Assembly: GCA_030601615.1 (NCBI GenBank)
Contig: JAUVTH010000121.1
Span: 1 to 5,256, forward strand
Direction of reading: 5' to 3'
Length of the DNA: 5,256 nucleotides
From: Gemmatimonadota bacterium
GTDB taxonomy: Bacteria > Gemmatimonadota > Gemmatimonadetes > Palauibacterales > Palauibacteraceae
In this document: positions 1 to 5,256 of the stretch, in pieces
Numbering within the stretch: position 1 is the stretch's first letter
Layout: each line of letters starts with the position of its first letter
Position numbers and translations under genes: made by a program
Notes under the pieces: generated by a model
Told to the model about the DNA's origin: nothing
The model's database searches: none
What the model saw: the letters and a program-made list of their open reading frames with translations, nothing else

Positions 1-609
1 GTTGTGCTGCTGGACGAGATCGAGAAGGCGCACCCGGACGTGTTCAACATCCTCCTGCAGGTACTCGATGAGGGCCGTCTCACGGACAACTACGGTCGTG
101 TGATCGACTTCAAGAACGTCGTCCTCATCATGACTTCGAACGTCGGGGCGCGTGAGATCGCGTCAGCGTCGGGCCTGGGCTTCGAGACCGGAGAGTCCGA
201 GACCCAGTACGACCGGATGGCAGAGAAGGTCAGGGACGAAGTGGACAGGACATTCACCCCGGAGTTCCTGAATCGTCTGGATGAGGTGATCGTCTTCCAC
301 CCGCTTTCGAAGGAGCAGATCGGGAAAATCGTCCACATCATGTTGAACAATGTCCAGAAACGCCTGGCGGACGAGGAGCTGACACTGAACCTGACGGATG
401 CTGCCGTAGACTTCCTGGTCGACCGCGGATACGATGTAAAGTTCGGTGCGCGGCCTCTTAAGAGGACGATTCAGAGGTACATAGAGGACGCACTTTCAGA
501 GAGAATCCTGATGGCCGAGTTCGCGCCGGGAGACGAGATCATCGTGGGTTTGGCGAAGGACTCCGAGTCTCTGGTTTTTCGAGTGGCGTCGCATACATCC
601 GCCAAGTGA
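1..609 (+). CDS. clpC: ClpC-type AAA+ unfoldase, C-terminal part (5' end outside window)
   Basis: This is the C-terminal 202 residues of a Clp/Hsp100 ATPase, the hexameric cytosolic unfoldase that feeds proteins to the ClpP protease. The fragment opens inside the Walker B of the second AAA+ domain (VVLLDE, fragment residues 1-6). It then shows sensor 1 (Asn47 in MTSN), the arginine finger (Arg92 in PEFLNRLDE) and sensor 2 (Arg151 in GARPLKR). Residues 59-61 read LGF in the loop after sensor 1, the position and form of the ClpP-docking tripeptide. ClpB disaggregases lack this loop, so ClpC (or a close ClpA-like relative) is favoured over ClpB. The SNVGA and QRYIEDALSE wording also matches ClpC. 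The N-domain, first AAA+ domain and any middle domain lie upstream and cannot be assessed. The stop codon overlaps the bamA start, so the two are very likely on one mRNA. Family assignment is firm; the ClpC subtype is slightly less so. Confidence 0.93.
   Translation, partial: VVLLDEIEKAHPDVFNILLQVLDEGRLTDNYGRVIDFKNVVLIMTSNVGAREIASASGLGFETGESETQYDRMAEKVRDEVDRTFTPEFLNRLDEVIVFHPLSKEQIGKIVHIMLNNVQKRLADEELTLNLTDAAVDFLVDRGYDVKFGARPLKRTIQRYIEDALSERILMAEFAPGDEIIVGLAKDSESLVFRVASHTSAK
606..609 (+). other. GTGA stop/start overlap coupling clpC to bamA
   Basis: The GTG start of bamA (606-608) overlaps the TGA stop of clpC (607-609). I see no Shine-Dalgarno-like purine tract in the 20 bases before 606, so bamA translation probably depends on ribosomes finishing clpC (translational coupling, inferred). 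GTG is preferred as the start because it is followed at once by a signal peptide in frame. No ATG start fits, because the signal peptide would be lost further downstream. Confidence 0.75.
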
Positions 610-3026
610 AACATAGCCGATTTGCAGCCGGTTTCGTGGCCCTCGTCGCGCTTTCGACGGCGAGGGTCGCTCCATTGTTGGGGCAGGAAGAGCCCCTGTC
701 GGTCACCGTCGACAGCGTCGTCGTGCGGGGGCACTCTCGCTATTCCGCAGAGGGCATCCTGCGTCTCGCCCAGATCCGGGTAGGCGAGGTCGACAACGGA
801 CCAGACATCCAGGAGGCGATCCAGCGCCTCTTTTCGACCGGCGAGTTCTCCGATGTCCAGATCCGTGTCACGCCGTATACCCCGGCAATTTTCTTCATCG
901 ACGTTGTAGAGCGACCCGTGGTCGGCCGCTACAGTTTCGAGGGCCTGAAGCACGCGAGCCACAGTACGATTTCTGATTCGGTCGGCCTCATCGGCGGAGG
1001 GGCTCTGGATCCATCGAAGCTGATCCGGGCACAGGCGATGATCCTGAAGTTGCTGGGGCAGGAGGGCTTTCCCCGCGCAACGGTGGACACTGCGCTGGCA
1101 CCCGACCCGAGTGGTCTGGATCAGCTTGACGTCACTTTTCGGGTGAATGAAGGCCCACGCCTTGCCCTCGCGAGGGTCGACATCGAGGGTAACGAAGCCC
1201 TGACCGACGCGCAGATCCGCAGCTCGATGAGCACGGTGGAAGAAGGGTTCTTCTGGTTCAAGCCCGGAGAGTTACACCGGGATGAGTACCGGGCCGATCT
1301 GACGGATCGGATACCGGCCTACTATGGCAAGCACGGATACATCGACCTGGAGGTCGTCGGGGACACGATCATCGTCGACACGCTGACGGGCAAGGGCAGG
1401 ATCCAGATACGTGTTCGCGAGGGCGAGCAGTACCTGGTGCGCATGTTCGAGATCGAGGGAAACCGCCGCTTTCCGACGTCGCAACTGGAGGAGTATTACG
1501 CGCCGGTCCGGGATGGCGAACTGACACCCGAACGCCTCGAATCCGGCGATCTGCCGCCCTTCGACGAGACCGCGTTCGAAGAGGCCACGTTGGACATCGC
1601 TGACCTGTACCGGGACGCGGGCTACCTCCAGGTTCGAGTGATGCCCGAAGTCGTCCGGAATCCCCCGGACAGCGCCGGAATGAACCCGACGGTCGACGTT
1701 CGCCTCAGCATCCAGGAGTTCAACCCGGCCTACATCCGCACGGTGTCGATCGTCGGCAACGACTACACTCACGACAGGGTTATCCGGAAGATCCTCCTGA
1801 CGCTGCCGGGGGACATCTACTCGCAGCAGCGCCTGATCCAGAGCGTCCGGAATATCCAGTCGCTCGGCTTCTTCGAGACTCTCCCTCCCGACGAGGCGAT
1901 CCAGATCAGTCCGCGCGAGGACGGAGATATTGACATCGTTTTTCGCGTCAAGGAGAAGCAGACCGGAAACGTCAACTTCGGGATGTCGGCTGCGGCGGTC
2001 ACCGGGTTGGCCGGCTTCATCGGCTACGATCAGCCGAACCTGTTCGGCCAGGCCAAGATCGGACACTTCCGCTGGCTGTTTGGCGCGCGCACCCAGGACA
2101 TCGAGATCAGCTACACGGATCCTGAGCTGTTCGGCAGCCGGTACAGCGCCACTCTGGGGCTCCAGAGTTCGAGGGACCGGTTCCAGACGTTTGACCTCGG
2201 CACCCGTCGGAAGACAGGTGGATTCTCCGAATTGGGGATCCCCCTGTTCCCGCTCCAGGTGCGCTCGACGCGGCTGATGGTCGGATACTCGCTGTTCCGT
2301 GAAAGCGTGAGCGATCTGGATGCTTTCGGGTTGGGGCCGGACTCCGAGGGCCTGATCACTCAGGGAACGAGAAGCACGGTGTCGGTCCGCCTCGTGCGTG
2401 ACACTCGAGTGGGGGGGCTCTTTCCTACCGGCGGTAACCGTAACCAGGTTGCGTTCCGAAAGACGGGCGGCTTCCTGGGAGGAGACGGCGATTACAATAC
2501 GTGGCTTTTCGACAGCGAGTGGTTCTCTCGCGTCGCCCAGATCGGTGGCGGACCAGGGAGCGTTCCGATCGAGGTCGTGGCGAGTCTGAACTTCAAGGCG
2601 GGCCTCGTGTTTGGTGACAATCCGTTCTTCGTCGAGCGCTACTTCGTGGGCGGCACGCAGGTCGGGCAGCGGGTCCGAGGATACGAGGAGGCAACGATCA
2701 CCCCGCTGGGACACGTACCGAGGAATGCTCCGGTCAACAGCCTGGCTCGCGTCGGTGAGTCCTACTTCACGACCTCGGCCATGTTCGGCATCAAGCTGAC
2801 GGACAACATCTTCGCAAGCACTTTCGTGGACGCGGGGAACCTGTGGTCGTCAGCGGCCGAGTTCAACCCGACGGACCTCCTGGTCGGCGCCGGAGTAGGT
2901 GTGAGCCTGGTAACACCTTTCGGCCCCGTGGGCCTCGATTATGCCTACGGGTTCGATCGGCGAGACGTACTGGGGCGGCCTGACCCGGGCTGGCAGCTCC
3001 ATTTCCGCTTCGGACAACTGTTCTGA
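606..3026 (+). CDS. bamA: BamA, outer-membrane beta-barrel assembly factor (Omp85)
   Basis: BamA is the outer-membrane pore of the BAM complex, which folds and inserts beta-barrel proteins. At 806 residues it is close to the usual length (about 800). Residues 1-26 look like a Sec signal peptide: Lys2 and Arg5, a hydrophobic core, then LLG before QEE. Five POTRA repeats follow, at roughly 31-104, 107-185, 188-276, 277-374 and 375-451. Each ends in a V/F-rich strand, and repeats 2-5 open with a GN- or EG-type turn. From about 453 comes the membrane barrel. It carries the RDTR...FPTGG element (598-610), the loop-6 motif as VRGY (690-693, Arg691 being the key Arg), the TPFGP turn near the end, and a last strand ending in Phe806. 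The usual motif is VRGF, so position 693 is a Phe-to-Tyr change. POTRA4 carries about 12 extra residues (307-318). The start overlaps the clpC stop; skp follows after 56 bp. TamA or another Omp85 is unlikely, given five POTRAs and the skp/lpxD neighbours. Confidence 0.96.
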   Translation: MKHSRFAAGFVALVALSTARVAPLLGQEEPLSVTVDSVVVRGHSRYSAEGILRLAQIRVGEVDNGPDIQEAIQRLFSTGEFSDVQIRVTPYTPAIFFIDVVERPVVGRYSFEGLKHASHSTISDSVGLIGGGALDPSKLIRAQAMILKLLGQEGFPRATVDTALAPDPSGLDQLDVTFRVNEGPRLALARVDIEGNEALTDAQIRSSMSTVEEGFFWFKPGELHRDEYRADLTDRIPAYYGKHGYIDLEVVGDTIIVDTLTGKGRIQIRVREGEQYLVRMFEIEGNRRFPTSQLEEYYAPVRDGELTPERLESGDLPPFDETAFEEATLDIADLYRDAGYLQVRVMPEVVRNPPDSAGMNPTVDVRLSIQEFNPAYIRTVSIVGNDYTHDRVIRKILLTLPGDIYSQQRLIQSVRNIQSLGFFETLPPDEAIQISPREDGDIDIVFRVKEKQTGNVNFGMSAAAVTGLAGFIGYDQPNLFGQAKIGHFRWLFGARTQDIEISYTDPELFGSRYSATLGLQSSRDRFQTFDLGTRRKTGGFSELGIPLFPLQVRSTRLMVGYSLFRESVSDLDAFGLGPDSEGLITQGTRSTVSVRLVRDTRVGGLFPTGGNRNQVAFRKTGGFLGGDGDYNTWLFDSEWFSRVAQIGGGPGSVPIEVVASLNFKAGLVFGDNPFFVERYFVGGTQVGQRVRGYEEATITPLGHVPRNAPVNSLARVGESYFTTSAMFGIKLTDNIFASTFVDAGNLWSSAAEFNPTDLLVGAGVGVSLVTPFGPVGLDYAYGFDRRDVLGRPDPGWQLHFRFGQLF

Positions 3027-3065
3027 GGCAGCGAACGAGGTTTGCAGACGCGATCAAAGTTCACC

Positions 3066-3073
3066 GGAAGGAG
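3066..3073 (+). promoter_or_regulatory. Strong ribosome binding site of skp
   Basis: GGAAGGAG lies 9 bases before the ATG at 3083. It is the best Shine-Dalgarno match in the window and fixes the skp start. The 56-bp bamA-skp gap (3027-3082) holds no clear -35/-10 pair and no hairpin with a T-tract, so readthrough from bamA is the simplest view. The strong site may let skp be made at a higher level than bamA from the same mRNA (inference). Confidence 0.8.
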
Positions 3074-3082
3074 ATAGACGAT

Positions 3083-3655
3083 ATGGCTCTTACACGTTGG
3101 ATCGCCCTCGCCGCAGTCGGCATAGCGTTTGGCTCGCAGAACGCCCAATCTCAGGAGATACCGGCAGCCGGTACTCCCCTGGTCTACGTGCGAGCACAGG
3201 TCATTCTGCAGGAAGCGCCGGGAGCCGAGGAGGCTGCCCGCACGTTCGAGAGGGAGCTCGCTGATATGCGCTCCGAGCTCCAGCGGCAGGCAGCGGTCGT
3301 CGATTCCATACTCCAGGACTACCAGCGTCAGGAAGTGCTTCTGAGCCCGCAGGCCAAGGAACAGAAGCAACAGGAGATCATGAACCTCCGCAACCAGTTG
3401 CAGGCGCGGCAGGGAGAAATGGATACTCTGGCGCAGCAGCGGCAGCAGGAGCTGCTGGGTCCGATCCTCGAACACGTGAGTAGCGTGATCGAAGCCGTGC
3501 GAGCCGAGAATCGCTACTCGATCGTTCTCGACGCATCGAAGGAAGGACTGGTGGCGGCTGACACGATGCTGGACATTACCGACGCGGTTCTTGCGAGGCT
3601 CGGCAGCGAAGCGCCGCCTCCAGCGCCGTCAGGCGCGGCAGCTCCGCAGCAGTAG
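3083..3655 (+). CDS. skp: Skp/OmpH-family periplasmic chaperone
   Basis: This is a periplasmic holdase of the Skp (OmpH) family, which as a trimer grips unfolded outer-membrane proteins and delivers them to BamA. Residues 1-23 form a signal peptide (Arg5, hydrophobic 7-16, cleavage likely after Ala-Gln-Ser23). The family opening follows as VYVRAQVILQEAPG (34-47). A Glu/Gln/Arg-rich coiled coil runs from about 48 to 125. It appears to turn near Ser88-Pro89, which would be the tip of the tentacle hairpin. The closing trimer-core segment is SIVLDAS (146-152) and DITDAVLARLG (164-174). The last 16 residues (175-190) are a Pro/Ala-rich, probably disordered tail that is not part of the E. coli protein. 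Total length of 190 is somewhat longer than E. coli Skp (161). The position right after bamA is the classic one. Sequence conservation in this family is weak, so the call rests on architecture plus context. Confidence 0.92.
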   Translation: MALTRWIALAAVGIAFGSQNAQSQEIPAAGTPLVYVRAQVILQEAPGAEEAARTFERELADMRSELQRQAAVVDSILQDYQRQEVLLSPQAKEQKQQEIMNLRNQLQARQGEMDTLAQQRQQELLGPILEHVSSVIEAVRAENRYSIVLDASKEGLVAADTMLDITDAVLARLGSEAPPPAPSGAAAPQQ

Positions 3656-3672
3656 AGCGTTGGACGGAGGAT

Positions 3673-3706
3673 CCCGGGAGGCACGGCGATCCCGTTGCTT
3701 CCCGGG
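3673..3706 (+). repeat. Inverted repeat (11-bp stem) in the skp-lpxD spacer; possible attenuator or RNA-processing hairpin
   Basis: The left arm CCCGGGAGGCA (3673-3683) pairs with the right arm TGCTTCCCGGG (3696-3706) over 11 bp with one G-U wobble, enclosing a 12-base loop. The stem begins 18 bases after the skp stop codon. No T-tract follows; the next bases are TGTCTTCATCCC. A standard intrinsic terminator is therefore not supported. It could protect the upstream mRNA end, reduce readthrough into lpxD, or have no function. The whole spacer (3656-3766) shows no convincing promoter. Its second half, 3707-3739, is pyrimidine-rich. Confidence 0.5.
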
Positions 3707-3755
3707 TGTCTTCATCCCAACCTCGCCTTCGTCTTCGTCGGGAGACGGACTCCGC

Positions 3756-3760
3756 AGGGA
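3756..3760 (+). promoter_or_regulatory. Ribosome binding site that decides the lpxD start
   Basis: AGGGA lies 6 bases before the ATG at 3767. It supports that ATG over the longer in-frame reading that could begin at a TTG at 3695. That longer version would add 24 residues with no counterpart in LpxD proteins and would start inside the hairpin's right half. A small stem TTCGTC/GACGGA with a GGGA loop (3734-3749) sits just upstream. Confidence 0.65.
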
Positions 3761-3766
3761 TATGAC

Positions 3767-4801
3767 ATGACCACGTATACGGTGCAGCAACTGGCGGATC
3801 TCGTCGCCGGTGAAGTGGAGGGCGACGCGTCGCGCCACGTTTCCGGCGTCGCATCCGTGGATCGAGCCGGACCCGAGGACGTGACGTTCGCGGTGAACGA
3901 ACGCTTTGTGCGGCGTCTGGAGTCGACGAGCGTCGGCGCCTGCCTGGTCCCGCCGGGCATCCAGCTGGAGGCAAACGGCACGGCGTACATTCGGGTCGAG
4001 AACCCGGAGATCGCATTCGGCATGTTGCTCGGAGTTTTCCATCCCGAACACCGCCCGGAACCAGGCGTGCACCCCACGGCCATCATCGGCAGGGGGACCC
4101 GAATCGATGAAGGCACGTGGATAGGGCCCTACGTGACAATCGAGGGCGAGTCGGTCATCAGTGCTGGCACACACATCGGACCACACACGCATATCGGGGT
4201 CGACGTAAGGATTGGCCGCGACTGCAAGATCGGCGCGGGCTGCACGATTCTGCACGATGTCGAGGTGGGAGACCGAGTTCGCCTCTATACAGGCGTAAGG
4301 CTGGGGGTGGACGGCTTCGGGTATACGGCGGGCGCCGAGGGGCTGATGCGCATCCCGCAGGTGGGACGATGCATCATCGGGGATGACGTGGAGATTGCCG
4401 CCAATTGTACCGTAGACCGGGGCGCCCTTGGGGACACCGTGATCGGCCGCGGCACCAAGATAGACAACCTCGTCCACATCGCCCACAACGTGAAGATCGG
4501 AGAGGACTGCATCATCGTGGCTCAGGTGGGCATCGCAGGCAGCGTCGTCATCGGAGACGGAGTACACGTCGGGGGACAGGCGGGAATCGCGGGTCACCTC
4601 ACTATCGGCTCCGGGGCCCGTATCGCGGGGCAGTCGGGCGTGATCGGGGATATACCTGCGGGAGCTGTTTACTCCGGCTACCCGGCGCGCCCGCACCGGC
4701 AGTCGCTTCGCGCAAGCGCCGGAACGTTGCGCCTCCCTGATTTCCAGCGGCGCCTCCAGGAACTCGAGCGTCGACTGGAAGCGGAGACGGAGACCGAATG
4801 A
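3767..4801 (+). CDS. lpxD: LpxD, UDP-3-O-acylglucosamine N-acyltransferase
   Basis: LpxD transfers a 3-hydroxyacyl chain from acyl carrier protein to the amine of UDP-3-O-acyl-glucosamine, the third step of lipid A synthesis, in the cytosol. The 344 residues match the family length (E. coli 341). Residues 1-100 form the N-terminal uridine-binding domain, opening with the typical YTVQQLADLVAG. From HPTA (102-105) to about 308 the sequence is a left-handed parallel beta-helix built of hexapeptide repeats (I-G-x-x-x-x pattern). DGFGY (182-186) and VDRGALGDT are the family's substrate-region signatures. The expected catalytic His is His240 in IAHNVKIG, and His277 (in AGHLTIG) matches the second conserved His. 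The C-terminus (about 320-344) is a charged helix rich in Arg and Glu, as in trimeric LpxD, where it helps bind acyl carrier protein. The stop overlaps the lpxC start by 4 bases. LpxA is excluded by the N-terminal domain and the length. Confidence 0.97.
   Translation: MTTYTVQQLADLVAGEVEGDASRHVSGVASVDRAGPEDVTFAVNERFVRRLESTSVGACLVPPGIQLEANGTAYIRVENPEIAFGMLLGVFHPEHRPEPGVHPTAIIGRGTRIDEGTWIGPYVTIEGESVISAGTHIGPHTHIGVDVRIGRDCKIGAGCTILHDVEVGDRVRLYTGVRLGVDGFGYTAGAEGLMRIPQVGRCIIGDDVEIAANCTVDRGALGDTVIGRGTKIDNLVHIAHNVKIGEDCIIVAQVGIAGSVVIGDGVHVGGQAGIAGHLTIGSGARIAGQSGVIGDIPAGAVYSGYPARPHRQSLRASAGTLRLPDFQRRLQELERRLEAETETE
4789..4792 (+). promoter_or_regulatory. Ribosome binding site of lpxC inside the lpxD end
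   Basis: GGAG lies 5 bases before the ATG at 4798, with a second GGAG at 4783-4786. The ATG overlaps the lpxD TGA stop (ATGA, 4798-4801). lpxC can therefore both reinitiate after lpxD and recruit ribosomes itself, which differs from the clpC-bamA junction, where no such site is seen. Confidence 0.65.
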
Positions 4802-5256
4802 GCGAGAGTGTCACCACCCATGGACGACAACGGACTCTGTGCACCGAGGTCAGTCTCGAGGGCACGGGACTTCACACCGGTAAGCCGGTCAGAGCAACCC
4901 TGAAGCCGGCCGACGTCGGCACCGGCATCGTTTTTCGCCGAATGGACATGGACGGCAAGCCCACGCTGGAAGCCACGGTCGACAACGTGTCCGGCACCTC
5001 ATGGGAGACCGTCCTCGGGCAGGGCGACGCCAAGGTTGGAACGATCGAGCACCTATTGGCGCCACTGACCGTGTTCGGCATCGACAACCTCGAGATCCAG
5101 CTCGAGGGGCCCGAGCCACCAGCACTGGACGGCAGCGGGCGCGACTGGTGCGCGCTCATTCAGGATGCCGGCATTCAGGAACAGGCGGGTAGTCGCTCAC
5201 GGAGCATTGTCATCCGCGAACCGTTTGTAGTGCGTGAGGGCGAATCGACCTATACG
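4798..5256 (+). CDS. lpxC: LpxC, UDP-3-O-acyl-N-acetylglucosamine deacetylase, N-terminal part (3' end outside window)
   Basis: LpxC is the zinc enzyme that deacetylates UDP-3-O-acyl-GlcNAc, the committed step of lipid A synthesis, in the cytosol. The first 153 residues are present and open to the last base. Recognisable pieces are RQRTL (10-14), the GTGLHTG motif (22-28), GIVF with following Arg (43-47), and TIEHLL (82-87). By homology Glu84 is the catalytic base and His85 the first zinc ligand. Next come GIDN (94-97) and ALDGSG (109-114). The remaining zinc ligands (a His and an Asp in the second domain) lie beyond the window. Compared with E. coli there are a few extra N-terminal residues. 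After EHLLA a Pro (89) stands where Ala is usual. The TSWETVL-GTIEHLL spacing resembles the LpxC part of LpxC-FabZ fusions of the FCB group, so a C-terminal dehydratase domain is possible but not visible. The start is fixed by the ATGA overlap with lpxD and a GGAG site. Confidence 0.95.
   Translation, partial: MSESVTTHGRQRTLCTEVSLEGTGLHTGKPVRATLKPADVGTGIVFRRMDMDGKPTLEATVDNVSGTSWETVLGQGDAKVGTIEHLLAPLTVFGIDNLEIQLEGPEPPALDGSGRDWCALIQDAGIQEQAGSRSRSIVIREPFVVREGESTYT

Noticed and set aside
1..609. ClpB disaggregase as the identity of the first gene
   Set aside because: An LGF tripeptide is present in the ClpP-docking loop after sensor 1, and the SNVGA and C-terminal wording fit ClpC.
1272..2714. 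A 480-codon open reading frame on the minus strand opposite bamA
   Set aside because: Its codons are in exact register with bamA, so it stays open merely because the bamA codons TTA, CTA and TCA (reverse complements of stops) are rare in GC-rich genes. The translation is Arg/Asp/Val-rich with no recognisable domain, while the plus strand encodes an unmistakable BamA.
2945..3475. A 176-codon minus-strand frame opposite skp and the end of bamA
   Set aside because: Register matches skp codons; Leu-rich translation without family features, and it would span the bamA-skp gap and the skp ribosome binding site.
3660..3690. Possible promoter for lpxD beginning with TTGGAC at 3660
   Set aside because: No AT-rich -10 element lies 16-18 bases downstream; the region there is GC-rich hairpin sequence.
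3707..3755. Small GGGA-loop hairpin (3734-3749) as a riboswitch or regulatory RNA
   Set aside because: Six pairs with one wobble are expected by chance in GC-rich DNA, and competing pairings exist (GGAG 3741-3744 with CTCC 3750-3753). No known riboswitch core is recognisable.
3695..3766. Longer N-terminus for LpxD from a TTG at 3695
   Set aside because: The 24 added residues do not resemble LpxD, the TTG falls at the edge of the hairpin's right arm, and the ATG at 3767 has a well-placed AGGGA and gives the normal family length.
3629..4696. A 355-codon minus-strand frame opposite lpxD
   Set aside because: Same register as lpxD and the same avoidance of TTA/CTA/TCA codons; no recognisable motif or ribosome binding site, and lpxD on the plus strand has its full set of catalytic motifs.

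Overview
The window is a contiguous, same-strand (+) block of outer-membrane biogenesis genes from a Gram-negative (diderm) bacterium with GC-rich DNA. The order is: 3' end of clpC (1-609), bamA (606-3026), skp/ompH (3083-3655), lpxD (3767-4801) and the 5' part of lpxC (4798-5256, cut by the window edge). No tRNA, rRNA, mobile element, CRISPR array or foreign-looking segment is visible.

The taxonomic suggestion is an inference. A ClpC-type unfoldase in a lipid A producer, and lpxD followed directly by lpxC rather than by fabZ, both differ from the proteobacterial order bamA-skp-lpxD-fabZ-lpxA-lpxB. They fit the FCB superphylum (Bacteroidota, Chlorobi, Gemmatimonadota and relatives), where LpxC is often fused to FabZ. 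With the high GC content I favour Gemmatimonadota or a close relative, but a database search would be needed to settle it.

The genes form one functional pathway. BamA is the outer-membrane barrel that inserts beta-barrel proteins. Skp is the periplasmic holdase that carries unfolded barrel proteins to it. LpxD and LpxC are cytoplasmic lipid A enzymes; LpxC is the committed deacetylation step and LpxD the following N-acylation. ClpC is the odd partner: a cytosolic AAA+ unfoldase for ClpP, coupled to bamA by a 4-base stop/start overlap. lpxD and lpxC are coupled the same way. The two larger gaps are 56 bp (bamA-skp, with a strong ribosome binding site and no visible promoter) and 111 bp (skp-lpxD, with an 11-bp-stem inverted repeat and no convincing promoter or terminator T-tract). 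The layout suggests an operon, possibly with a processing or attenuation point before lpxD.

This is a conserved housekeeping locus, not a new system. The points worth a second look are the clpC-bamA coupling, the skp-lpxD hairpin, the predicted LpxC-FabZ fusion beyond the right edge, and small departures in BamA (VRGY in place of VRGF, and an insertion in POTRA4).
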